Positions 36,179 to 48,831 of a stretch of 64,000 nucleotides of DNA are shown in pieces (the first letter of the stretch is position 1; every line of letters starts with the position of its first letter). This DNA comes from Biscogniauxia marginata (lineage: Eukaryota > Ascomycota > Sordariomycetes > Xylariales > Xylariaceae), in assembly GCA_022695795.1 (NCBI GenBank), contig MU404080.1, forward strand, positions 1-64,000, given 5' to 3'. The translations under genes were made by a program, and so were the position numbers. The notes beneath the pieces were generated by a model. It had not been told where the DNA came from, ran no database searches, and worked only from the letters and a program-made list of their open reading frames with translations.

Positions 36179-37264
36179 TGTAGCAGCACCGTATTCTAGA
36201 TCAGTCAGGTAGGAAAGGGATACGTTGCTACGATGACAATGAAAGCGTCTAACTCAAAGGATTGCCTTGACGGCTTTGAAAGGTTCTGTGATGGCTGCAT
36301 ATCAAGGAGCTACGCTTGGACGGTTACACGATGTTGAGAATGAGAGGTGGAAGGAAAAACGACAATCAAAACCGTAAAAGACTAGTAAATACGCAAGTTA
36401 TTATAAAAGTTTATAATAATAAATTTAATAACTATTTATATAAGTTATATAATATAATAAATAATATTTAACCTTAAAATAATATATAAATTAAAAATAT
36501 AAATTAAAAACTTATAAAACTTTATTTTTAAAAATATATATATATATAAATTATTTATATAACTAATTATATAAATAATATTTTAATTACTTAATAATAA
36601 TTGAAATATAAAATTTTTTAAATATTTAATTTAAAGTTACCTTTTATTATTATTATAATTATAATCTCTCATGTTCGGAAACTTAATAGACCCGAATAAG
36701 GAAACCGGGCTACATAGTACTCCGAAGCCGTCGAGGCTCTGACTTGGCAGCTACGCTATGATGTTGACGACCCACTCAGGAGGTATGTTCCGCAGCCGCT
36801 ACGCTTGAATAGGGGTAGATTCACTTACATTGCGGAATGCACAGGGTATAAAATGGCTCGTGCACGTGGAGATTCCGCGATCTCACTCAGTTTTAAGGGT
36901 TTCAGAGTTCTGCGGGAACTTGCGGGAGCTCGCGGTCGGTATATGTAAACGAAGCGCGCCGGACCCAGGGACACTCGGGAATTGTAATTAGGCGAAGATG
37001 CTAGTAGTGCCTACACTAGAGAAGGTAGGAGATAATCCGGGGAACGGGTGACTTACTACATAGGTAGTTTTGAAAAACAGTTACTATTTGAAGCTAGTAT
37101 CATCTGCTTTAAAATACCAGATCTGGTTTGCAAAAGTAAAGGCCATACCTAGGTACCTTGCAAGCGACACCAGTCACATAATATGTAGCCATAAGAGGCC
37201 CGTGTTGGGAGCTAACGTAAGGTGAACCCACTCTACGGCAGCTTCTCGCTGTCCGCTATTATTG
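36179..37264. other. Upstream region with AT-rich block
   Basis: 36370-36670 is a short AT-rich RIP-like block between stretches of normal composition. No gene seen. Contains the presumed promoter of the regulator. Confidence 0.5.
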
Positions 37265-37398
37265 TTATATGTGGACTAAAAGCCCTCCACAACATCTAGA
37301 AACACCTAGACAGCCTACTATCATTGGTTACTTGATTTGCAGATCCCTATATGAGGCCCGGAGATCATGGTGCGGAGGGGCTTTTAGTCCACGTATAA
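37265..37398. mobile_element. MITE-like element with terminal inverted repeats
   Basis: About 134 bp. The left end TTATATGTGGACTAAAAG and the right end, read in reverse complement (TTATACGTGGACTAAAAG), form inverted repeats of about 30 bp that continue into CCCTCC. The ~70-bp middle has no coding capacity. This fits a miniature non-autonomous DNA transposon. Superfamily cannot be assigned safely; the flanking TA-rich ends would suit a Tc1/mariner type. Confidence 0.65.
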
Positions 37399-37735
37399 GT
37401 GTAATCCCCGAAGGTGTTAGCACTCGTGCCAAGACACGGTAAGCCCGGCTGTATGTATGGCCCCTACCTTTCGCCAAGGCACATTTGGATGCTGGTCCAG
37501 AAGCTTGCAACGCCCATGACTGGCATGGCTGCTTACTTGATGTAGTTCACAAACAGGACACCCAGTCTCATTATGAAATTGAAGTTAAATTTAAAGCAGC
37601 GTTAGGATATTTCTATGCTATGCTATGCTCAGTCTAATGCTCAGTCTAATGGTACAGTACTTCATTCTTCGCTGGTACCAGCTATATGTTAATCGATTGC
37701 TACATTCCACTGTAGCTTTCATACCCGTAGGACCT
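37399..37735. other. Spacer downstream of the P450 gene
   Basis: No gene seen. A small tandem array (TATGC repeated, then two copies of TCAGTCTAATGC) lies at about 37614-37650. Confidence 0.5.
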
Positions 37736-39511
37736 TTATTTTGCCATAAATTGCTCGATACTGATATCACTCTCACGGTCGAAACTTCTCAGCCTCTCGC
37801 GGGCAGAGCTTGCCTCTTCGAGGAGAATCTCCTTGATTTTCTCACTTCGTGGTGTGAAGCGAGCCTTGAAAGGCAAAGGTTGTGTGTTCTCGTTATCCGT
37901 ATATGCCCACATGTCGAGAGCAACTTCATTTCCCTGCACAAGCTTAGCAATCAAACTAGGTTATTCATGATGTTTTTTCTGCTTACCTGCTCATCCAGAC
38001 CTGGCTGGATGTTGTACGACCACAACATTCTGACAATGGTCATGGAAATTCCTTGTTCTGCGAAGGCTTGGCCGCTGCATGTCCTACGTCCCCATCCAAA
38101 TCCATTGTGGCCAAGTTTGTTCGGATAGGGGCGCCGATTTTCGTCAAGGTAACGGTCCGGGTTGAACGCGTCTGGGTCGGGGAAGTCGTTCGGATTGGAA
38201 TGAATGGCCCATGTGTTACCATAGACGGCGATACCAGCCGGGAAGTAGTAGCCGCGATAATAGTCATCCTTAACTGGCGAATGGGCGAAGGCTCCTAGAG
38301 TTGCCACGCTTCGCCAGCGCATCGCCTCCTTGAACACCGCCAAGCAGTATGGCAAGTTATCCAGGTCATCCCAACTAGGTGCGCGATCCCGGCCAACTAC
38401 ACGATCAAGTTCTGCATGAGCCTTTGCCAGCGCATCAGGAAACATGCACAGTCCGAGGACACATGTGTGTAGGGTACTGGAAGTGGTATCAACTCCACCT
38501 CCAATTAGGTTAGATGTCATTTCACCGGCATCCTCCGCCGTCAAGCCTCCCTCGCCCTTGCTGCTCTCAACCAGTTTCTTCGAGAAGCAAAGGTCAGGCT
38601 GGTTTGAACCTTCCACATCAAGAGCCCACCAAAATCGTCGAATCGCATCATTGAATTTCCTCATTTGGGAGGGTAGCGAATAAAGCCATGTCGGGAGATA
38701 CTGTAACTCGGGAATTGCTTCTAACCAGAAGTTGCCTGGTACTTGCAACATGGTGACGGAGTCCATCATTTTGAGTGCAACCTTGAGTATACTATCATTT
38801 ATAGTATCCAAACGTCGTCCCCATGCGAGAATTGTCACAAGCGAGCAAGCATAGCGCTCGAAGTGGTGAGCAAAGTTGTTAGGATCCATCAGAAGGTCAC
38901 GCATCAAAACCCTTGATTCGTCAGCCTGGAAAGTTCGGTATGGACGAATGGCTTGAGGATTGAGGGCTATGTGCTAGAACTTCGTTAGCCTTGAAATGAG
39001 ATAAAAAATGCATGAATGAAAGAGTTACCATTATTTTGCGTTGAAGACGCCAGTGGTCATTGTAGGGCAGCAGAATCTGGTTGTTCTTGGATTGCTTTGT
39101 GACCTCCCCGAAAACGACATAATGCGGTCGAGAAGAGTAGATACTGGATTTCTTCTCCATGAGATCTGAAGCAGACCAGGCGTCATTGCAGATGACATTT
39201 GGAGTGCGACCGATCCAGACGGTAATGAGGCCGCTGTTATATTCCTGGCTCCATTTTTTGAACTGCAACCACGGTTTCGACTTCGGTAGCTGGAGACAGT
39301 TTCCAACGATAGGCAAAGGGAAAGGGCCTGGCGGTAGGTGCGAGCGTTGTCTAAGCACGCGAATATAGCTTAGAAGGACGGTACAGAAACCAAGCGTAAG
39401 AAATAGGCCTATCGCAGGAACACCTAGTTCTAGGAGGCCATATCTGGAGCTAGATCTGGCCACCTTGGAAACAAGATGCACCATCCAGGACGGGTCTACT
39501 GATGATTCCAT
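37736..39511 (-). CDS. Cytochrome P450, O-methylsterigmatocystin oxidoreductase-like
   Basis: Haem-thiolate monooxygenase of the microsomal type. Minus-strand exons 39511-39029, 38973-37987 and 37933-37736 join in phase 0 to 555 aa; introns are 55 and 53 nt. An N-terminal membrane anchor (about residues 30-48) is followed by the proline-rich hinge LPPGPFPLPIVGN. The I-helix reads GGGVDTTSS (319-327), the ExxR motif is EAMR (377-380), the FNPDRY motif is at 431-436 and the haem loop FGWGRRTCSG (453-462) carries ligand Cys460. Everything needed for activity is present. The overall pattern is that of fungal P450s annotated as O-methylsterigmatocystin oxidoreductase-like, a broad group, so the substrate is unknown. 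An in-frame ATG at 39592 would add 27 residues; I prefer 39511 because it places the anchor normally. Confidence 0.9.
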
Positions 39512-40545
39512 GTTCGACAGTTGTAATGAAGATAATGAAGAATGGTTTACAGAATGAAAATGGATTGGGGTATAGAAGCGGAAAGATTGCACGTCGACTT
39601 TTATGTAGCAGCAAGACAGACGGCATTTCTATACAATCTGCGTTTCATTGAGGTGCGGCCACCGACGGCAGCCGGGATGGGTAAGCATCCGGGTTGGCGC
39701 GGTGGGGACGGGAGGTGAATGGCTTATGTAACACGGAGAATGAAGCACGGAGGCCGGGGCGGGGGTTCGATTAAACAACCGCCCAGCCGGCCATTCCTCT
39801 TTTAGATATACCGTGCCCACTCAAAAACTGGAGGTGGCGCTCACGCTTGCAATAGTGTAGAAGAACTGCCGGTGGTTTTCTTCACCTGGTTTCATCATAC
39901 TAAGCTAGATAGGTATAGTGTGATGAATTATAAATTAATCCTTGAAATAACGTTAATTCCGTTGTGAGTTGTTTCAAGATATAAGTATAGGAATTTGATT
40001 TTCACTAGGATTCCTTAAAGTCAAGAAATGAACTTTAAATAATTATTTTATATAAAGTAATCGAAGTTTTAAAAGAGTTATATTATATCGAGACTTTATA
40101 TTAATACATTTCTCCGTGTAATAAGAATAATCAATGTAGTAACTCGGTGTTAATAATATTATCATTATTTTAAGAAGTTGTTTTATCACTAAACTAACCA
40201 ACGAAAAGATGGGTTTTAAAAGTGGTTGATTAAATGAAAAACTAAGCGGAACGTAAACGCGGGTAAACTAGTCTAATCGGAGAATCCTCGGACCGGCCCA
40301 CAAAGTGTATTATATATACTTAGGCTATGTAAAGCCAAGAACAAGAAGAAGCATAATTGATGTCGTATAAAATCTTATTTTCCAATGCAGGGCAACCTCC
40401 CCACACTTTTACCCGTGGAGTGGCAATGATGATGTATGAGATCAGTCTAAACCCTACAGTTAAGTAGGCAGTACTAAGTACACCCGTAAGCTTAAGACCA
40501 TTTTACTTAGCACCCATCATATCGTCATGTGACCACCCACACTGG
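39512..40545. promoter_or_regulatory. P450 upstream region
   Basis: No coding pattern. AT-rich from about 39900 to 40200. AATCCTCGG occurs at 40283-40291, the same 9-mer found upstream of two other island-2 genes. Confidence 0.45.
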
Positions 40546-43500
40546 GTGTTTCCAGAGAACTCTGGAGTTGGTAGGTACGGTACGGTATCCGTATCAATTA
40601 CCTACATCTTTCCCGAGAAATCCTCACCCTTAATTAGATGTGGAGAGCTAGGTTACGAGGCCCTCCTCAGCTTTTTTGTACCCATCAACTATGACCTAGC
40701 ACCACAGGGCAGTGTACCTGCCCAACTGCGGCACACAGCCCGTTCCGAGCATTGCCTTAGTCTCTACCTATTTCGTGTCCTCTTCGAGAGCGCCCTTGGT
40801 TTTGGCATAGCTGCCTCGCTTTACTCAACTTGCTTTAAGAGCATCCTAAATTCCTGTGAACCACAGCACCACTATAAATACATACCAAGTCGGAAAAAGT
40901 ACGGTTTTGTGCCTCCCCGTCTCTGGTCGCCTGTAGATCGGGACAAAAATGGCTGCATCACAAATGGTCGCGCAATCTAAAACTAGATTGTTGTGGGCAC
41001 GGGAAACATGGCATGGAGGGCGGATGTTGGTTTGCACAAAGTCGATGCCGAGCCATCCATAATTCAACAGGAATATTGGTCGAGGTCGCCAAGGCCCCTG
41101 GAGAAAGGATAAGTCCTTGTGACAGGCGTGGGGGGATCGGGTTCGATAATCAGCCATCAGCTACGACATCCTCAGTCAAAATTGCTATCGAGACTGCCGC
41201 AGCCTGCGATACACGTCAGGAAGCCTGTGCTGTTAGAATCATATTCCCCGAGACACCGCCGATGCTATGTGACAGACTGCCAATGCGGCCGTTCGGGCGT
41301 GCGGTCTAACAAAGCGGAGCTGCGGCAAGTGGGCGGATTGTGAGCCTCCACCATCTAGCAATATCATCTAAATCTAATGGTCAAACAGCGATATCGTATT
41401 GTTAGTTCGGCAGTGAAAGCGAGTGGCGTCGATTGCTGCTAGCGTCGCCTAGACTCCCCCCTCTTCTCGGTATTACTGCACCGTCTTGCTTCGTCAATAA
41501 TGACTGGACCCAAGCGGCCGCCTCTGACGTGCAATGTCGACAAGCAACTCAGTGTCAGGCAGAACCGCCGACCAGTGCCCATGGCAAGTTCTGCTCTGAT
41601 AGCAATATGGCAACCTTCATGAGATGGTTACGATCAAACCCGTACAGCAACGAGTTAATTACGAGGTTTAACAAGGATGGCGCCAGCAACAGCGGTTAAC
41701 TGTGCATGTTTGCGTATTTTGACAAAGGCTGCACCAACCAAATCAAGCTCAATCTGGATGACGGCAAGGTGGCCTTCCAGAGTATCTTTGACTGTTGCGA
41801 TAAGGGTGCAGACATGCTCCAGGGCAGCACCGCTAGTACTAGTTGCCAGTGGTTCAACATTACTGCCGTTGACTAGTGTATGGGGACCGCAGACAGCTTC
41901 GTGCATCTTGGAACCTATAGTGTGACTAGCTTACCACCTTTGTATTATCACGGGTGGCTTCTCGGAATAATACCTTTTTAATGCACTACAGTTAGGCTGT
42001 CGGGCATAAATAATTAGAGATTACCATGCATCCACACCTTGCCAGAATACACATCTTGCGAGACAGCAAACTACGCAACTTTCTGTTACTAAATTATAAT
42101 ATCAGCTAACTATTCTAGATAGTACAAAGTTAAGGAAAATAAGAATTTAAACCCCCTTTGAACGCAACATTACCATTATTTAAATTAATATTCCAATTTA
42201 TTCATTCACTTCGTCTTAACCAAGGAGATCATGAAGTTTATTTTAACGTAATTAAATATCATAACTGGAACTATAAGAAATGAACTGGTTATTCCATGTA
42301 CCCTAGACAACTAAGAACGTCAAATCAGTGTTCATAGCAGCTTTCTATTAACTATAAGCAGAACAAAAGCTTTGAGAGGTAAAAGCCCGGTGAAAAATAT
42401 CTTGTTTTTTGAATTAATGGCGCACCGACTACAAGCCGTCAGATCAAGGATCGAGAGAGAATGTGATATATCCTCTCACAAAGGTAGCTAAAATGTTTGA
42501 GAGTAATAAACTATCTAGGACAACAAGATCAAGGCCTCAGAGGCTGAGCTTGAGCGGGCTAAGAGGAGGAAGCGCAGGGAGGTCTCGAATCCAGCCAGGA
42601 TGTTCATAACTATCGGGGAGATACTTAGCGGTGACAAACAGGCTATAGAGACTGTTGTTAAAGGATAGGAGGTGGGAGGCTTGTAGCAGATAGGACGCCA
42701 GAACAAAAAGAGTCTTGTCGGACAATATAGCATGGGAGATGCCAACGGAATCAGTTTCAGCGGCAAGTTCAATGGCTTATTCGCCGGCAAAGGGTTTGGC
42801 GCTGCCAAATGGTTGAGTAACTTCGGGTATCGCTTGCCGCTCGCGGAAGCACCAGGGTAAAGAAGCGGCAACAGTTGATACTGACTCAAGTATGGCCGTC
42901 TCACAGCATAATCTCTCTATGATCCATAATCACCAGCTAAGAGTCTCCAGTGTTTAGCCCTGCTCTATTACGTTCGCGCATCATGGAATGCTAGATATTG
43001 TGTGAGCGGCAGTGCGAGGGATCGCTCAGCTCATTCCGATAGACGTATGTACCAGTCCATAGGCTCAAAAGGTCCTGGGGGTTGTTCGTGTTGGCCTCAT
43101 AAATGACGTTTGGGTGCACAGTGAGTACCGTTCGCTATTGTTGAAATGCGGGGTTACGCCCCCTACATGGTACTACTATGACCTACCTAGACTAACACTT
43201 GGACTAATCAAATCATCCTATCATGATATCTTCGTCTTATATCAATACTTATTCCTGAACAGTCATCTTCTAAGGATTGGCTACTCGATTGTTGGCGCAG
43301 ACTCTAAGCGGTTGTTCGGGATCTCATGGCGGCCATCTCCACCTGCTCTAGAAGGCACTGTCGCCAAGGCTAGTAACAGGGTACCCTCCTGTGACATATT
43401 ATAGTGAGCCTGTGTATCCATGATACTATTCATGTTGCCCATATTAACAACATAACCGCAATCTGCTCCTTGGTCTGTGTCAAGAGGGTGATATAAGCTC

Positions 43501-45029
43501 AGATAAGGGTTTCCACCATCAAATTTGTTCAGCGGAGCTTATGTGAAGTTGGGCAGCACGAGAGTGTGCTGTTGATCCAAGCAGGCTTATGAGTCATTTC
43601 GGACGGCGAAGGGATTCGGGTGGCATTCCAGGTTGAAATCGATTACAGCATACACAATTGACCAAAGATGTCATTCGCTAGGGAGCCAAATCATGATGAT
43701 CGTAGTGATGACGAATAAAGACCATCAGTTTGTTGACATTACAGCATACTACTATCAATCAGGCTGCCACGAACCACGCCTGTATACCTGGGTGTCAAGG
43801 GATACAAGATGATACTACGTACTTCTAGGGGACAAATATAATACTAAAGGTTGATTTCGCTAAGACTTTGCCCACCATGACAGTTCTCCATCGCTTCTGT
43901 TCATCATCAATTTTTTTACGAGAGACAAACCCAGGTCCCTGGTGCCCAACGCCATCCCTGAATCTCGGTCGTCTCCTGCAGCTAAATCAATGCGGCCTAA
44001 GAAGCCGACTTCATTTACTCTGTGTCCTTGGGCGATAAGTTGTGATGTCAGAGCTGACAGGAGCCACATCAAATATGAGTGCATCAACATAAGAGAAATA
44101 TGTTCGACATTGGCGCTTCTTCTATATCCGCCCAAGACGAGAGTCTACGGCGAAGAGAGCCATTGACTCAGCTAGGCGGAGCTTTTCTTCTCGGTGCCCC
44201 GAGGAAGTATATGTCGGTCCAGCAGCCAAGTCGTAACCCGAAAGCTTTAGACTTCTAGTTATCAGCTAGACGGCTACTTATACGAGAGTGTGATCAATTA
44301 CGATGACGGAGATCTTAGGAGACGTAGTAGGCTACAAAAGGCTAGTAGACGGGCCAAATCACCATTCACGACTGCTACAAAAACTTTATAGGTATCTGGT
44401 GATTATAAAGATCTGGATTCATATTATGCCGTAAGAGATTAAAATACGGAAGGACACTGTGGCCGCTCCAAAAGAATGGCACCAGCCATGACAGTGTTCA
44501 CATTATCAAAACTATAAGCAGTGGTGCGACTACAACATGCTCAAACAGGGCAGATAGGAGCATATCATACAGCCTGCTACATCTCGATATCGCAGAATGT
44601 CCCAGTCTCTAGAGTTTTTTCGGTGATGAACGTCCATCTGGACTGGGTATCTAACATTCAGATAAGTCCGAAAATGACACCTGCAGGAGCCGGGTTTTCA
44701 TGATCAGTATGAAGACAAGGGACCGGCTAAACCGTTGAGCCCACCTTTATCCTAATACAGAGCTTATTGAAATATGGGGCTATACGACCCTTGTTCACCT
44801 GTATCTACATATATACGAGGGCTTTACCCTCCTATCTAGACTCTTACCTTGAACTAATACACTTGATCCCATCCTCACATCTTCGTCTCATCTCAACAGA
44901 GCTTGCGAAGGTGAGCCAAACAAAGAATCGTTGGAAGTGGTGTAGTTTTCTGTATCTAGTGAACTTTCAATCTAATCTATGCCAAATGCCAAAAGAAAAG
45001 CTAAAGGAAAACCCGTGGCCCGTTGTCAC
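40546..45029. other. Decayed gene-like region without an intact gene
   Basis: 4.5 kb of normal composition with only short, unrecognised open frames. Two stretches look like old coding sequence on the plus strand. At about 41705-41880 a Cys-rich frame contains AYFDKGCTNQIKLNLDDG and FDCCDKGADMLQG and ends in a stop. At about 42520-42860 a frame reads ASEAELERAKRRKRREVSN and later FNGLFAGKGFGAAKWLSNFG, interrupted by stops. They may come from one dead gene. I could not assign a family. The rest, including 43.1-45.0 kb, shows nothing I can support. Confidence 0.35.
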
Positions 45030-46913
45030 TTAGCCACTGCGCTCAAGAATGCTAGTGAAAGCATCTTCAAACCTCGCCAAAGCATCTTCAGAATGTTCAA
45101 CCGCCCTAAAAGCAACGTATGTATCGGGCCGCACCAATACTGCGCCTCCTTTGGAAGGAGCAAGGCCAGAATCGCTGAACCACTGCCCATCTTCATCTTG
45201 AAAGTCTCCAGCCGGTCCAATACGTACGGCCTTTATCTTCAACCCGAATTTGGACTCGATAGACGCCGCCTTCACAATCCATTGTTTTCCGGCCTTGCTG
45301 TCATCGGTCAATAGTGCCCAGGAACCCTTGTTGCCTACTAGCTGGTGGGTGGAAATACGCTGGGATCCTTGAAGCCAAGCGTGAGGCAGACGATGACCGG
45401 GGCGTGCGACTGGCGTGTATGTTTGTCCTCGAGGATCCACGGGTGGCGGTGTCGTCCCATCCGGCACCAGAGCGCCAGTAGTATACACACCTCCAAGCTC
45501 CAGATCGTGAGCAGCATACTCCACCCTATGATTCTCTATTGCGCGTGCAACAGATGCGCGACGAGCAGCGCCATCAAAGGTGTCACTGCATAGCTGTTCT
45601 AACAGCTTCTCATTTATGGCACGCATTTCCGGACCACCTGGCATAAGGCCGACAGCGGTATCCATCAGGCGAAAATGCATGAACGTAAATAGTGCCCATT
45701 GAGCATTTCGCCTTCCGATAGGCAATCGCTCCGCTTCATATGTCCGTAGGACTGCTGGAGATGCCTGGCCCTTGAGCACAGCTGCAAGTTTCCAGGTCAG
45801 ATTGTCGACGTCGCCAACAGCAGTGTTGAGGCCCAGGCCAGTCGTCGGTGGATGCCGATGCGCAGCATCGCCAGCAAGAAAAATGCGATTCGTCTGGTAT
45901 TGCGTTGCGTAGACACCTTCGATGTGCCAACGAGTGGTCTTAAGAATCTCGACCTGGAGATCCGGTATTCCGAGGACCCGTCGTACCTCAGCTGCTAGAT
46001 CGGCATTGCTGTACGACTCCAGAGGCTGGTGTGATTGACCAAAGCTCAAATTCATCGTAAATTCCTCACTGTGCTTCCCCCAAGTTGGACCCATCTGCGC
46101 GACCCCCGTCCAGTCAGCAGCAAACAAGCCAGTAGAGCTCGCTATGCTTCCTTCGCGGTTGCCCACGCGTACGATGAAGTTTATGAGATCTCCATCCTGC
46201 CAGTACTTTGAAAGGTCTGCCTTGAAATGGACACCTGTAACATCTGCAATATCTCTCGGGCCATCGAATTTAACGCCCAGGGCTGGTCCAACAGTCTTAC
46301 CTCCATCCGCAGCGATCACGTAGTCGGCCACATACTGTACTTTCGACCCTGTTGTGCGATTAATGGCGTCGACAGTGACAGAGTCATCTGACTCCTTGAA
46401 GGAAACCACGTTATGGTTGAATAGTATTCTTCCAGGATTTCTAGCCTCCGCCTCATCCCGCAGGATTGGTTCAAGCCGAATGAGTGGAAGATTGGAGCTC
46501 AAATGCGCCGAGTGACGCTTATAGACGTTGTAATCCCCGTCTTCCCCATCATCACTATTGCATCCAAAAACCGACGGATTACCCAGTGTGATCCCATCGC
46601 TACCTAGGGAAGTCGCAATGCGGAAGCGTTTCATATCCTCTATGGTACATTTCTAGATTAGACTTTGCTTTGGCACAGATATATTAGACTCACCTGGGCG
46701 ACACCCCTGTTCCTTGATTTTCGTCCATACATTATGTTGATCCAGAATCTCCGCTGTCCGCTGGTTCAAGACATGGGCTTTGGGCAATATCGAGGTGCCG
46801 GGATGGGATTCCAGGAGAACATGTTCAACGCCATAGTTGGAAAGCATACTCGATGCAGTCAACCCACAACCACCGCCACCAATAATGAGAACTGGAATAC
46901 GGACTGGTGCCAT
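45030..46913 (-). CDS. FAD-dependent aromatic hydroxylase (TfdB/phenol monooxygenase type)
   Basis: Flavoprotein monooxygenase that would add a hydroxyl group to a phenolic ring using NAD(P)H and O2. Minus-strand exons 46913-46694 and 46639-45030 join across a 54-nt intron (phase 1) to 609 aa. The FAD-binding GGGGCG motif is at residues 12-17, followed by the acidic residue of LLESHPG. The DG motif (AADGGKTVGP) is near 185 and the GD motif FLAGDAAHRHPPTTGLGLNT near 330. The C-terminal third (RLPHAWLQGSQRISTHQLVG onward) matches the thioredoxin-like domain of 2,4-dichlorophenol hydroxylase-type enzymes. It is transcribed away from the dioxygenase, with a 1.9-kb intergenic region between them, so its product may be that enzyme's substrate. 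No defects seen. Confidence 0.92.
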
Positions 46914-48831
46914 CGTGTCTGACGAAGAAAGGGATTGTTGGGGGGAAAAGATTTCGTTAGGGGTATTTGCGGGGTTTGGCGAAGCTTATAGTTTTCTGTG
47001 CAGGAAAGAGTCTTTATAGAACGAGGATAAGGAGAAAAAATCAGGTGAGCCTTCTGTACTTCTAGTTGTGTTTATACTCCAAATTCAAAGACACAAGCAC
47101 CACGATCACTACTTCCGGATCCCCACCGAGAAAAGCATGACTGCGGGGCCGGGACATTGGGTGCATCAGTCCGCGGGAGGTGATCTGAGGGTTAATCCTC
47201 GGAAGGCCTCCATACTTGGAGAAGTTGTTCCGTGCCTGTTGCTATCATGCATCTTTTTTCGGGTACGCGAAGGCAACTCTAGAAAGAGATTTCATTTGAT
47301 TCGAAATACCTACTAAAAATCGCAATTGACTTATCAGAGTCACAGTAACCGCAATCCGAGTTGGTGATCGGGTTGGATTAGAAACTAAAATGCATTGTCG
47401 TAACTATAAGTATTGTTAAAAGAGCTAATGTAATTTGAATTATTTTAAAATATAATGTATAAATACTAAATTTTATAAAGTAAAGTTTAATAATATATAA
47501 TAAGGTAAATTATAATAATAAACTATTTTAATATATTAAAAATAAAATTTATAAAAAAAGTTTATAATATTAATAAATTTAAATTATTTAAATTATATAT
47601 ATAATTTAATAACTTTAAAATAATATTTTATATTTTTATAAAAAGATTTATTATTAATTTAAATTTCATAATTAATAATATTAGTTTTATAAATATATAA
47701 TTAAGTTTTAAAATTAAAAACATTATAATTATTTAAACGAATTTATTTATTAAAGTTTATATAACCTTTGATATTAAATATTTTTAATGAAATATTATAA
47801 TATAAATTATATAATTAATTATAATTAATTTAAATAAATAATCCTTTTTATTTATATTATATTATAATAATAATAATAAATATTTTAAATACGTTTAAAT
47901 AAATGAATTAATTAATAAAAAGGTTTTTATAAAAATTTAAATATATATTAAAATTAATATAAAATAATATAATATAAAAAGGTAAAATAATTATTTAAAT
48001 ATATAACTTATAATTATATTAACTTTTCATTTAGTTATATTTAAGTTTTTTATAATGTTTTTATAAGCTTATAAGCTTTAAATATAAATATTTATCTCTT
48101 TTATTTAAATTATTTAAAAGTAAAACTTATAAGGTTTTTTAAACTTTTATAACTTTATATTAAAAATAAAATCGCTTATTTTTAATTAACGACGTAAAAT
48201 TCAAAATAAATAATTTAATTAAAAACTCGGAAAAATCCTAGACTTTTTTTTATTTAAATAATTAAATAATTTAATAAGATTAAAAAATTAAAAAATAATT
48301 ATATTAATAAAAACTATAAAGTGATTTATATATTTTATTATAATTTTAGTTTTCTCGCGTTTTTTTCTTTATATATATTAATTTTTCGATTTTTTTTTTC
48401 TTTTTTAACATCTTAATAAAAAGTATTTATAACTAGCTTATACGAAGCGTGGACCTAAAAATCGGGTTTTCCATTTCGCCGCTATAGTCAACCGTAATGC
48501 GGCTGTCCCGCAAATAAACGTGTCCTGTGGCAATGCCCCGCACTGGCCCACCTATGTGTCAAAGTTGATATAGTGTACCTCTCTGTATCCATTACATCTC
48601 GGAGGATCTTAATACTCCGCGGAGTCGTTACCTCACGCCACCGCCTATGATTTCCGATAACAATCACTCACGTATCCCGTCCTATCCGATCTAGCACAAA
48701 GTAGACTTAGCTATAAATAATAGCTTCATTAAATCATTTGCTGAGTTCATTGCCTTTAACCTAACAACACCAGCAGCAGTAGCAAGCCCTTGATTAATCA
48801 AACGAACCGTTGTCTCTTATACTCTCCAAAT
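46914..48831. promoter_or_regulatory. Divergent intergenic region split by an AT-rich block
   Basis: Separates two divergent pathway genes. 46914-47390 and 48441-48831 have ordinary composition; 47390-48440 is RIP-like AT-rich repeat (about 47880-47960 resembles 23060-23110). CCGCGG lies at 47171-47176 on the hydroxylase side. The palindrome ACTCCGCGGAGT lies at 48614-48625, about 210 bp upstream of the dioxygenase. Zn2Cys6 factors bind paired CGG/CCG half-sites, so both are candidate operator sites. AATCCTCGG is at 47194-47202. Confidence 0.5.

Noticed and set aside
40546..40980. 144-codon plus-strand frame as a gene
   Set aside because: No family features, no promoter context and no matching exon neighbours; retained only as part of an undetermined region.
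48790..48831. Longer N-terminus for the dioxygenase
   Set aside because: The extension begins with TTG and contains no ATG; eukaryotic start at ATG 48832 is preferred.
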